DNA from: Ziziphus jujuba
Lineage: Eukaryota; Streptophyta; Magnoliopsida; Rosales; Rhamnaceae
Direction: 5' to 3'
Assembly (NCBI RefSeq): GCF_031755915.1
Contig: NC_083383.1
Span: 22,061,001-22,125,000 of the forward strand
Length of the DNA stretch: 64,000 nt
Below are positions 21,226 through 33,600 of the stretch, piece by piece; the stretch's first letter is position 1; each line of letters begins with the position of its first letter. A program made the translations under genes and the position numbers. The notes under the pieces were generated by a model that had not been told where the DNA came from, did no database searches, and saw only the letters and a list, made by a program, of their open reading frames with translations.

Positions 21226-23237
21226 ACAAAGAAAACAACAAAACAAATATCAAACACCTTTCTCCTTCACTTTGTTTACACTCTTAAAAATGCTAACTTT
21301 TAAGTCCAATTCAAACAAGTCCCAAAACCCACCAATTATTCCTACCAATTATTAATTCCACCAATTATTCAACTTCTCCCTCTCATTAATGAAAACCATG
21401 GAAATAGACACACCAGCTAGCAAGAAACTTGTACCCGAAGAAGAACCAATCGTCGATGAAGACGAGCTCTCTCCCATAGAGCAAGTTCGACTGACCGTAC
21501 CAAACACCGACGATCCATCACTTGCGGTATGGACCTTCCGAATGTGGTCCTTGGGTTTGCTCTGTTGCTGCCTCCTCTCTTTTCTCAACCAGTTCTTTTC
21601 CTACCGGAAAGAGCCTCTCATCATCACCCAGATCATCTTCCAGGTGGCCACCCATCCCATCGGACGATTCATGGCCTCTGTGCTTCCCGAAACCAAGTTT
21701 CGGATTCCGGGACTCGGTTCCAGAGAGTTCTCGCTCAATCCAGGTCCGTTTAACATGAAAGAGCATGTTTTAATATGCATATTTGCTAATGCCGGAAGTG
21801 CTTTTGGGAACGCTTCGGCTTATGCTGTTATGATTGTCAACATTATAAAGGCTTTCTGTAGGAGGAATATCTCTTTCTTGTCTGGCTGGCTGCTTATTGT
21901 CACCACCCAGGTCTGTACTTCTCTTATTCTCAATCCATATACATATTATGAAAAACTACATATGACCCCAGCTAATGTGCCAATTGACCGTATTTAATTT
22001 TTTTTATTTTTTAAATATGAAATTTAATATAGAAAAGTATAGTCTATTAAAAATTGGCTTTATATTAAAGATTCACCTTCCATTAGTAATTATCATATTA
22101 ACAATGGTCAATTAATTATATAAGAAAACAAATAACAAAAGTCATAAATCATGGGTTTTGTTTTTGGTTCATACTCTATTTGGTTGGCAAGAAAAAGTAA
22201 AGAAAATAATAGAAAATGGAAGAGATTGCTGTTATATATACGTATGTTATAGAGATTATTAATATGGTAGTGAAGCTGCGAAAGTGATGATGGTGAAAAT
22301 TATTGCAGGTTTTGTGATATGGTTGGGCAGGGCTGTTGAGGACCTACGTGGTTGAACCGGCACATATGCGGTGGCCTAGTACCCTTGTTCAAATCTCCTT
22401 GTTCCGGTAACCATATTTTATAGAGCATCATTCCTAAAAATTAAAACTAAACAAATAAAATAAGGCGTTAGTTTCGTATACCTCTCTCTTAATTAAAGTT
22501 TGACATGTTAATAATCATAAAATATAAGTAACTATGACATAACAATTAATATCATTATCACAAATATCTAAACTATATCTTAAGATGTTTATTACTAATA
22601 ATTATAATATTAATCCGGCAATAAATTAGGAATACTTGTTTTTATAATACATAAAAAAATATATATATTATCTGTCACTATTGAATCTATAAATCAAATG
22701 ATAATTTAATTGTTTATTATTAAAAAAATTTATTTTTAAAATATTAGAATAAAAAATAATAAAATAAAATATTCGAATTTGTACATAAACGGTTATCATC
22801 ACTAATAGTAACAAATAGCAAAACTCTATATGTAAACATTTAATAGATATGACAATTTTAAATCATCATTAATTATTTTGAAAAAATGAGGTACAATTGC
22901 CATGGCGGGGACTTGTATTTGCCGCTGCTCTTGATTCATCTTCACCCTTCCTGTAAGCATTATAACAGCCACCACCAATCAGGTAAATTAGCTTAAAAAT
23001 GATGAAGGAAATTTTTTAATGGTTCCTTATAAATGTGTATATAAATGTCGAAAGAAATAAATATATGTTGTATAGTGATTATCTAGTGGTTATCTACAAT
23101 TACATCACACCAATTTTGATAATTATCAACCGTTACATCAAAATTGGTGTAACATACATCCATTAGTTATTAATTTGTGGATATCTGCACCTGATCAAGA
23201 TTGATGCGATATATACATACATACATACATATATATA

Positions 23238-23240
<3 letters not shown>

Positions 23241-23306
<66 letters not shown>
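23241..23306. repeat. AT microsatellite in OPT pseudogene intron
   Basis: Thirty-three AT units just before exon 5, with a TACA/TATC-like lead-in at 23211-23240. The acceptor site lies about 28 bp further on. Confidence 0.9.
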
Positions 23307-23310
<4 letters not shown>

Positions 23311-23819
23311 TTATAAGAATTTCTATGCATACAGACACCAGGGCTAAATATTATTACTGAGTGTATCATGGGAATAATATTTCCTGGAAGACCGATAGCC
23401 AATGTTTGCTTCAAGACCTATGGATATATGAGCATGGCTCAAGCAATCTCCTTTCTTAGTGATTTCAAGCTAGGCCATTATATGAAGATTCCTCCAAGAT
23501 CAATGTTCCTAGTGCAGGTATATTTACAAATATATATATATATATATATATATATTTCTCATAACTAAGACAACATATACATTTATATATACATATATAG
23601 TCATAGACAGACTAACAGTGTAAAAGAGTTTTAAAGGAGCTATGCATTTCATTAAACGTTTCAAAACCACCCTAGTCTGTGTTTCTTGCATATAATGCTC
23701 AGCTGCTCTAGTAGGTATTTATGTAACATTTAGTTGTCTTATGGCCTTTGGTTTGGATGAAAATGTTTTACAACTTCAAACATGATATTATATTATATAC
23801 CAAAAATTTTGCACCAAGG

Positions 23820-23877
23820 GGCTTGCACGCCCATGGCATAGGGCTTGCATGCCAACAATACCATGGGTGTGCAAGCC
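23820..23877. repeat. Hairpin-forming inverted repeat in OPT pseudogene intron
   Basis: GGCTTGCACGCCCATGG (23820-23836) pairs with CCATGGGTGTGCAAGCC (23861-23877), 16 of 17 positions, around a 24-base loop that itself contains a third related block, GGGCTTGCATGCC. It stands out from AT-rich surroundings. It lies in the intron before exon 6. Confidence 0.8.
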
Positions 23878-24778
23878 AATCATAGCGTTTCTGGATATAA
23901 CTAATAATCAACTTTAAAAATTTATTATAGTAGTTTGGTTGGATCTATAATTTAAAAGCATACATATTATTGTGCATATTATCACGTCAATTTGATAAGA
24001 GACTAACCAATATTTTCTTTCATTTCTCTGTTGCATTAATTTCAGTTCTTAGGCACCATCTTAGCTGGAACAGTAAATATTGGAGTGGCATGGTGGCTTC
24101 TAAGTACCGTTGACGATATCTGCCACAATCAGGATAGTCCTTGGACGTGCCCAAATGATCATGTCTTCTTCGATGCATCCGTTATATGAGGTTTGGTTGG
24201 ACCTAAACGAATTTTCGGTTCGTTGGATGACTACTCGGCTCTCAACTGGCTCTTTCTTGGAGGAATTTTGGGACCTCTCATAATATGGCTCTCACACAAG
24301 GCATTCCCCAATCAATCTTGGATTCCCGTAATCAATCTTCCAGTCCTCCTTGGAGCAACTGCTTATATGCCACCAGCAACAGCATTGAACTACAATTCAT
24401 GGATTTTGGTGGGAGCCATCTTCAACTTTTTCATCTTCAGGTATAGAAAGAAATGGTGGCAGAGATATAACTATATCTTATCAGCAGCTCTGGATGCTGG
24501 AGTCGCATTTATGGCTGTTCTAATTCACTTCTCCCTTGGCATGGAGAACAGAAGCTTGCATTGGTGGGGTTCTGGCCCGGGTATCGACACTGAGCATTGT
24601 GAGCTAGCAACTTGCCCAACTGCAAAGGGTTTACTAGTTGAGGGTTGTCCTGCTTTTTAAACGTAAAGTTGTATTAAACGATGGTGGGCGTTCAGCTCCA
24701 ATTACATGTAATTCGGATAATATATTCCATGAATTACATTCAGTTAGGCACCGACAAGGCCAAGATACATTAGGGCTC

Positions 24779-24828
<50 letters not shown>

Positions 24829-24839
24829 CGCGCGCGCGC
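24779..24839. repeat. Compound microsatellite (TA)n(TG)n(CG)n
   Basis: Sixty-one bases of unbroken purine-pyrimidine alternation: about seven TA steps, then about fourteen TG steps, then nine CG steps. Such tracts favour left-handed Z-DNA under supercoiling. It starts about 120 bp after the stop codon of the OPT pseudogene. Confidence 0.95.
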
Positions 24840-25852
24840 TTTATGTATGTGTGATATCTGTTTTGTTCTTTTTTAATTAGCTTCCTATATTTGTTGCATG
24901 GACAGTCATGTTTCAAACGAAGATGTATATCAATTAGGTTTAATTAGTTAAGTTCTAGCCCCTAAAAAAAAAAAAAAAATTTACTTGAAAGAAAGAGAAG
25001 GCCCAGTCCAACATATGCATGTCACTATAAATATTATGTTTACTATAATTATACTCATGTAATTTTTGCAAGGTTAGTTATGTATATCAACTTTTGTTTA
25101 TAATTAATTTTGAACGTGGCTATATATGGATATTTATATATTATGAGTATATATGTAATGTTCCTACTTTAAGTGGATGTTTTGTATAGTAATGTCCCAA
25201 TTGTTTTGGGATATAGTTGTCTGGCTGAAGATAAGTTCGCTTGATAAAATCCTTTTAGTGATAAACCAAAGCATACAAAAATCGTAGACCAAAATAATTT
25301 ATCTGGTGATTAAAGCAAACATTGGTACCATTTTTCACATGTTTTTTTTGTTATGATGTGATTTTTCTTGCTAAATATAGCTGGCATGGGCAATTCAAAT
25401 ACCAATCAATGACACCCCCTCCTCCCCAGATCCAAAAAAAAAGAAAAAGAAAAAGAAAAAGAAAAAGAACAAAACAAAACATACTAAAGACAAGATGTCA
25501 TTTTTTTTATTCTGTATATTCCTATGTTTTCTAAACCGTTGCTTTAAGGATTTTAAAATAACAAAAAATAAATAAATAAATCTTTCGTGAACCCAAAACC
25601 AAGGTGCCTAAAACTGAAAAAACAAAAACATCATTTTCTGATTTTGAATATAGAATTTGACTTGTCTCTTGTCACTTCTTAGCTAACAAGGGTATTAATA
25701 AAAGCGTTATGACACTGTTCTCTTATGAACTTTTATATGATTTGTAATTTGCACTAGATATTTTATGTTTAGTACGTATCTATGCTCTTTTAATTTGTAC
25801 TTTATTTTTTTCTTTTTAACAATGTCCATCGAGCTTTTCTTTTTTTTTTGTT

Positions 25853-25874
25853 GGTGGGGGTGGGTGGGGGGGGG
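25853..25874 (+). other. Potential G-quadruplex tract
   Basis: GGTGGGGGTGGGTGGGGGGGG-type run, enough G-tracts with one-base loops for a four-tetrad-class intramolecular structure. It is flanked by a duplicated AACANTGTCCATCGAGCTTT at about 25818 and 25878. Confidence 0.6.
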
Positions 25875-26089
25875 CGCGTAACATTGTCCATCGAGCTTTA
25901 TAATGCTAAGCCTGTAAAACAAAACCAAAAAAAAATAAAAAATCCCTGCTTAGGGACGCTGACGTTAAAAAACTGCATGTGTAGAGTATAGATGCTAAAT
26001 ATGAATTGAAAGTTCAAACAGTCAACAATGCCAAAAATGTCATGTTATTATACCATATTAAATTCATATAAAATTTACAAAAATCAAAA

Positions 26090-26530
26090 AAATACTTGTT
26101 AAACTTTGATATAAAAATAAATCAACCTGAATTTATTTATTTAATTATCATATAATTCATTATCTGATCGGTAACCTATTAAAAATTTATACAAATTTTA
26201 AATTTTAAATTTAATTCGGATTTCAAATAATAAAATATATTTTTTTTAAAATCTTGCTATATATTTGTTTGTTTTTAGATTTTTAAAAAGTTTAATTAAA
26301 AAATATATTTATACATGTTTAAAAGTAATAAATTAAATTTTTTTAATATTATAAAAACTTATATAATTACAAAAAATCCTTCATAAGTCTAATTGATTTA
26401 CTGTGTTTAAAGTGTTTTACCAATTAAATTAGACTCATAAATATATTAGATCATTGAATGATACAGTGTTAATATACCATTGTCTATTCAAATTTATGAA
26501 TTATCTTAGGGTTTATTATCATATTATAAT
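26090..26530 (+). repeat. Dispersed AT-rich repeat (MITE-like), copy 1
   Basis: Aligns by eye, in the same orientation, with 40690-41140: shared blocks include a TTTCAAATAATAAAATA block, a TTGTTTGTTTTTA block, a TTTAATATTATAA block and a GTCTAATWGATTTA block. Spacing between blocks is kept. No coding. The class is not determined. Confidence 0.65.
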
Positions 26531-27001
26531 ATTTTACCATACTTATAACACTCCGTAAGAACTCATCATCCAAATTGTGCCAACCACTATCCTTCCAACC
26601 AAAAAAGTACAAAAGGGAAAATAATAATAATAATAATAAATAAAATAATTAAAAACAATTAGTTATTTTAATATAAAAACAAGAACCGTAGGTCGCCGCA
26701 CATTGCTACAAGGACTGACTGTGGTGGGAACCAAAAAAAAAAAAATGGCATTTAAGTAAATAAAAAATAAAAAACAGATTTTTCCAGAGCAAAATGAAAC
26801 AACGTACACATCCACCCTACTGAAAACCCCAACGTCCCACCCCCCGACCCCAACCCCCAAAACTGCACAAAACGTTACAGATTCCCCATTTCTCTCCACG
26901 TACCAAACAGAAAACACCACCCACACGCACAGATTCCCACCCACCACACTCTCTCTCTCCACTTTTCCCTTTTCTCTCTCTTCCTTCAGCTCCAAGCAAC
27001 A

Positions 27002-27987
27002 ATGGCCGCCGCCATGGAAATCGACTCCATCAACACCAAGGACAACAACAAGGAGCCAGATGAGAACGAAGACGTTTCGCCGATCGAGGAGGTCCGGCTA
27101 ACCGTCTCCAACGAAGACGACCCGACTCTTCCCGTTTGGACTTTCCGGATGTGGTCTTTGGGCTTGATTTCGTGCGTGCTCCTCTCGTTCCTCAACACTT
27201 TCTTCTCCTACCGAACGGAGCCGCTATTGATTTCGATGATTTCGGTTCAGGTGGCGACGCTTCCGCTTGGGAGGTTCATGGCTAGGGTTTTGCCGACGAG
27301 GAAGTTTAGGGTTCATGGATTGGGCGAATTCTCGCTCAATCCAGGTCCGTTCAACATGAAAGAGCACGTCCTCATCTCGATTTTCGCGAATGCAGGATCG
27401 GCGTTCGGCAACGGTGCTGCGTATGCCGTCGGCATTGTCGATATCATCATCGCATTTTATCGCCGGAAGATCTCGTTCTTGGCCAGTTGGATTCTCGTCG
27501 TTACAACTCAGGTATAAATTGATGAATATGAAGGGCCGTGAATGAATGTGAACGAATTCTGGTGGTGAATTTAGAATATTTCATTTTTTGTGATTTTGAA
27601 TCGTTTGGGTTTGAATGAAGGTATTGGGTTACGGATGGGCTGGAATTCTGAGGAAGTACTTGGTGGATTCGCCTCAGATGTGGTGGCCCAGCAGTCTAGT
27701 TCAGGTCTCTCTATTCAGGTATATATTAAATAAATAATATTGTCCACCATTTGCTATTTCATGTAAATATTTTATGCCTCATTTATTTTTATATCAGACG
27801 TTTATTAATTTTTTTTTTCTTTTTTACCGAAGATATTACACACTTCATTTTGCAACTTCTTCGAATACTTTCTTACAGTGTTAGAAATTGCAAAAATTTT
27901 ATTATGTTAAATTATTTCTGCATTATCATCCCTATTTGTTAATTAAAAATTTATTTAAAAGTTAACACGTACAATTTTTGAACTTTC

Positions 27988-28034
<47 letters not shown>

Positions 28035-30664
28035 ACATACATAATATGATTATCAAACTTTATTTGACTTATTCGACATTTTCATACATCTAACTTTGAA
28101 AATTAAAATTTATGCAGGTGGTTTTATAATTTTTAAAATATAAATATCAATATATGTAAAAAAATAATAATAATAATAATAAATATGGAGAAGAAGAAGA
28201 AGAATGTTTGGTACGGTAGTTTATCTTTTACTAATTTGCGAAATTTTCTTGGGATTGAAATATTGAAATGTTAGATTGTTGACAAGAATCCAAGGAAATA
28301 ACATTGGCATAGTGAAGCAATAAAAGGGGAAACCGGCAACAAAAAAAACCAAAGAGCAACATTGATACCAACTAAAAAAAACGACAGAACAAAATGTCAC
28401 TGCTTCTGTCAGCTTGAGTCTAGAATAAGGAGGGAGTTTATTAATTAAGTTGTATTAATATGAGCCATCTACTATTTTCCCAATAAAAAGAAAGAAAAAA
28501 AAAAATATATATATATATATATATGAGCCATCTACTAGAAGTCAAATTTGTGCCTTTTAATTCTAAATTATGCGTCATTGACTGACTACAAATTGAATCT
28601 GAATCAACGTTGCATTCATGTCCTTTTTTATTAATTATTACTTACTATATAATAAACTCCAAAATTTCCCACGCCACATTTCCGCACAAAACAAAAATTT
28701 TAAGCGTCACTAAAAGCTCCATAATACTAGTCCAGGAGGTGGGTCCTTGGGGATCATGGATATTTGGATTTTATTTATTTTTTTTTTTTTTTTTTTCACT
28801 TGAAGTCAAGCGGCTTGTTTGGACTTGCAAAATTTCCAGAAACTTATTATCTACTTTTCTAGTATAACAATTAGTATATTTTTCTCTGTATGTGTGATGT
28901 TAAGTAGATGATGATATGTATTTTTTGTGGAGTAGAGCTGTTTTTACTATGGATGATGATTATATGTATTTTTTTTGGAGTAGAGCTGTTTTTACTATGG
29001 ATGATGATTATAAGTAAATTCATGATGATATGATCATTAATTGGTTTAATTAAAATTAGATTTTATTTTTTAGTACGTAAAATCTATATGAAATAGTGAT
29101 TATTCCGCAACATTAGCTGATTGAGAAACATAATCAACATAGATCCATTATAATCACTAAATGATAACAAATAATATTTTTTAATATTTTATTTTAGTTT
29201 TGAAAATATATTGTAAGTGTGATCGAATGAGTAAATAAATAGAACCCAATCTAGATTATATGAATGTTCATCAGAGCCACCAGAAACTTAATTAGCTGTT
29301 TAGCTCAAAGCGTACAAGTTGTCAATATTTACAAGGAAACCTTCTTTACTTCTGTGGAGAATTGTTGACAATTTCCCACTGAAGGTATTGGCATAAACAC
29401 TAATCTAATCAACTACTAATTAATAATTATTACGTTTAGCATTGCATTTGGTATTGCATGCCCACACTTTAGATTATTATTACAAATTATTACTTTTAAG
29501 AATAGCATTAAATAGCATAGCTTATATTCTAACCATTAATTCGTAAAATATTGTTCACCTACTCTTTGATAATAATATTGATTACACTTTTCAGGGCTTT
29601 GCATGAGAATGACAAAAACCGAATGTCCCGAGGGAAATTCTTCTTGATTGCACTAATTTGCAGCTTTTCATGGTACGTTGTTCCCGGCTACCTTTTCCCA
29701 ACTTTATCAACCATTTCATGGGTCTGCTGGATATTTCCCAACTCAATCACCGCCCAGCAGCTTGGATCCGGCATGCAAGGACTGGGTCTCGGTGCTTTGG
29801 CTCTAGACTGGTCGGTCATTGCATCGTACCTCGGTAGCCCTCTGATCAGTCCCTTCTTTGCAATTGCCAATGTTGCTGTTGGGTATTTCCTGTTCATGTA
29901 TGCCATTCTACCATTTGTCTACTGGGGCGTCAACCTTTACAATGCCAAGAATTTCCCAATCTTTTCCTCTCACTTATTCAATGCACAGGGTCAGATTTAT
30001 AATGTCTCAGCCATTGTCAATAACCAATTTGAAATCGACTTGGATGCATATAAGAGGCAAGGTCGCATTAATCTCAGTGTTTTCTTTTCTTTCACTTATG
30101 GAATTGGTTTTGCTGGCATTATTTCCACGCTCACTCATGTGGCCCTGTTCAACGGAAGGTAAAAAACAAGCATAAGTTTGATTTATTTATTCTGTATTAA
30201 TTTCAATTTGGTACCCTTTAGTTTGGACGAGTTATATTTTAGGCTTTCAAATTTGAATATTTTAATTTAGACCATCAAGTTTCAATTTATTATATTTTGA
30301 TCCAACTTTTAATATAATTTCTTCTTTTTTTTATAAACTTTAATTAATAAATGCATCCCACCTTATCAATGTTAAAATACAATTTTCTTTAATTTGATGT
30401 AATTTTGGCATTCTAGTTTCAAAATTTTGTATTTAAGTACTCTAGTTTAGACTCTGCCAGTTGTCAAAAAATTTAATTAGATTAAAATGCATCAAATTGA
30501 AATTTGAAGATAATTGTAACATTTTAAACTTGAAGACCCAAAAACAATTCCCCCAAACTAGAAAGTACTAAATTGTAATTAACACTTCAAGTTATTATTA
30601 TTTGCAATGTTAATTAAGTATTTATGATTGTTATTGGTACTCAATTGATTAGAAGTGTGTGTGA

Positions 30665-30697
<33 letters not shown>

Positions 30698-33600
30698 CTC
30701 TGTGTTTGTAACAGCGAGATACGTCAAAGATTTCGAGCATCTTACGAAGGAAAGGAAGATATACACACAAAATTAATGAGGAAATATAAGAACATACCAA
30801 ACTGGTGGTTTCATCTGATGCTTGTGTTGTCCCTAATACTGTCTCTGGCACTTTGCATCTTCATGAAAGATGAGGTCCAAATGCCATGGTGGGGACTCAT
30901 TTTTGCTGCAGGCCTTGCTTTAATATTCACCCTTCCTATTAGCGTTATTACTGCCACAACAAATCAGGCAATTGCACTTTTTTCTCTATACTATTTCTTA
31001 TTTTTCTTAATTAAAAATATCTACTTGGTTATTCAGTACTACTGTAAAAATAGCACACATTATTAGATAGAGTTTACATGCATTTTTTATTTCTTACTAT
31101 TTTGCTTTGTCAAAATCTTATCAGATTTATTTGTAATTTATTAGATTGACAAATATATGTGATTAATCTATTCACAGTATCATGGAGATCTAAATTTAAA
31201 ATCATTTTCCCAAAAAACCAGCAGCAAAGTTTCTCTCAACGAGAGCTTAATATGTTATAATTGATAAATGAACTTTAGCATTTGGTATTATATTGTCAGT
31301 TACCCTTAATTAACATAAGTCTTTGTAATTTTGTTGTAATAATAATGTCTCAGACACCAGGGCTAAACGTCATAACGGAATACATAATGGGTATAATATT
31401 ACCTGGGAAACCAATAGCCAATGTGTGCTTCAAGACGTATGGGTACATGAGCATGTCACAAGCTATTTCATTTCTCAATGATTTCAAGCTTGGCCATTAT
31501 ATGAAGATTCCACCCAGGTCAATGTTCGTAGTTCAGGTATATTTTCTTCACACACAATTTGGACCATATACCAATTTATGAATTTGTGCACCAACTTATG
31601 CGGAATCTATTGATTTGGAGTTCTAATATTATTAGAATTTGAGTTGATTTGGATTTAATTTATTAGTTTCTAGTTATTCATTTTTAGATTTAACTAGTTT
31701 CTCTTTTACAAGTAGATAGCCCTTTTTGTTTTATTTTCATTTTAATAATTTATATTTTGTTCTGTTTTTTTATCGTTTATTTGTGTTTTCCTTGGTCCTG
31801 CTGAATCATGAACACATGATACATTTGGGTTTGTCTCGGTTGTGCATGGCTTAGAAATTTAAGGGTAGTTTGGTCCAATGACTTTTTTTTTTTTTTAATG
31901 CCTTAGAAAAATGACCATCTGTTTTATAAAACTTATTTTTATATCCAATTACATACACATTGGAACTGTTCTAACTATCCCAAACTTTCTTACAACAAAC
32001 TTTGTTTATCAATTTAGATTCAAGAAAAAGAACCAAAAATACAGTAGACAGAGGAAGTAAGGCTAGATAGAGAAAGAGAAAGTATAGTTTTGGTTTTTTT
32101 AATAAAGTTGGGGTGGTTCCAAATGTATAATTGGGTACGTACAAAAGTAACTTTCAAAAGTAATAGGTATTTGTTAAGAGTCTCCAAATGTGGAGCATTA
32201 TGTCAAAATGTTAGTAGAATATTTTGAGGTAGATTTGATAAAAGATTTTGTCATGTGTGTGTACGTATACACAATTTTACCACACTTATACATAATTTTA
32301 CTACCATGGAAATTGACATTCATACAGTGATAGAGGTTGGCATCCAATTCCATATAATTGAAAAATAAAATATTATATAAATATTTTATGAATCAGATAT
32401 AATTGGTTGATATTGGTGCTCACTATAAGATGATTATGTTTAGATGTGCACATCTTCTAAAAGAAAATTTTACATGTGAGATGTTTTAATTAATTTCATT
32501 GTTGTTATTGTTTTTATGCGACCTTTAGTGACATAAATCTATATAATATTATATTTCATGTTGTAATATTAACTTCATATGATATTTCGCAAAAATCAAA
32601 GTTTCAAACTTTATGATATTTGGTAAAAGTCGTAGTTTAAGATCCATTTAAAAATAAAAATAAAATAAAAAGGGAAAATGCTGTTTGGGCTTTGACTTTA
32701 ATCATTAGAACTTTTTCCTTTTCTTGACTGACGTAATGATGTATGCATGACGACCAGTATTTCAAATCAAGTCAATGATCAATAATTTGAATTAATTGAT
32801 TTGGCCAAATTTAATATTTAAAGAAAAATAATCTATGGATTTAGTTTGTGAAGTGAGAGCCTACAATACAGATCCCAAGCATTTTCCTTAACCGACTAGC
32901 ATTGCAAGTCTAAGAAAAATTCATGTTAATATTTCATATTTCGTCGTTCAGTTTTAACACCAACATTTTTCAACGTTTAAGTATTCTCTCGAAGACCTTG
33001 AAAACTCGTAATTGTCATAACTCATAATGCACGACACTAATTCAATTTATTTATATAAGACACTGCTTTGATTAATTATTTCTTTCAAATCACAATTTTC
33101 ATGATCAAATTTTTATAGTGAACCCTTGACAATGTTAAAGCCAAAAGACTCTTTTGCCTTTTGATTTAATCAGTTTTGAACTAAAAATCTAATTCAAATC
33201 GATTGGTTAATTAATGATTTGAATTGATTTGTGGGTTTTAGCATTATAAGCGTAAATATATATGTCTTATTTCGGTAAGATAATATTAAATGCTTGTTGA
33301 TAAGTCTATGTTAGCACCCAAAAAAAAATTGTTTGTGATTAAGCTCGTTTCGTGCTTTGCTATCTATATTTAGAACTATCGAATTGGCCAGTTTCATGCT
33401 TATTTTCTAAGCTGTTGGGGACTTGTATTAATTGTTACTGCTAGTAATATGTAGACAACATTTATTCTTATATATTATATTCACATAAAAGTATTAGAAA
33501 TCTATTTTCGAACACAATTTGCATATGCATGTCTAATTTGCTCTTTTTACCTCTTATATACAAAGTTCATTGGAACTATAATAGCCGGAACAGTCAACTT

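Larger units (their letters stand above)
21389..24660 (+). pseudogene. Oligopeptide transporter (OPT family) pseudogene
   Basis: Upstream tandem paralogue of the intact gene at 27002. Exon 1 (21389-21910) is open for 174 codons and carries [11 protein letters not shown] and the family motif [10 protein letters not shown]. Exon 2 (22309-22406, 98 nt) has a TGA at 22315-22317 where the paralogue has glycine. Exon 3 is absent and only the last ~95 nt of exon 4 remain (22888-22982), with a 1-nt loss near 22940 shifting the frame. Exon 5 (23335-23517, 183 nt) is intact with KIPPRSMF. Exon 6 (24046-24660) has a TGA at 24187-24189 where the paralogue has tryptophan (SVIWGL), and lacks five codons of the LLPPN region. 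Splice sites of the surviving exons look normal. A truncated transcript is possible, but no functional transporter. Confidence 0.93.
24661..27001. other. Spacer between the two OPT loci
   Basis: 2.3 kb without a gene. Contains a compound alternating purine-pyrimidine microsatellite, an A-run (24966-24980), an AAGAAA-rich stretch (25433-25478), a G-rich tract near 25855, one copy of a dispersed AT-rich repeat (26090-26530) and, close to the downstream gene, a pyrimidine-rich leader (26940-26995) likely to be 5' untranslated sequence. No clear TATA box was fixed. Confidence 0.6.

Noticed and set aside
21518..21766. Antisense and +1/+2 frames over OPT exon 1
   Set aside because: Shadows of the true exon 1 frame; the protein homology is only in the sense frame starting at 21389.
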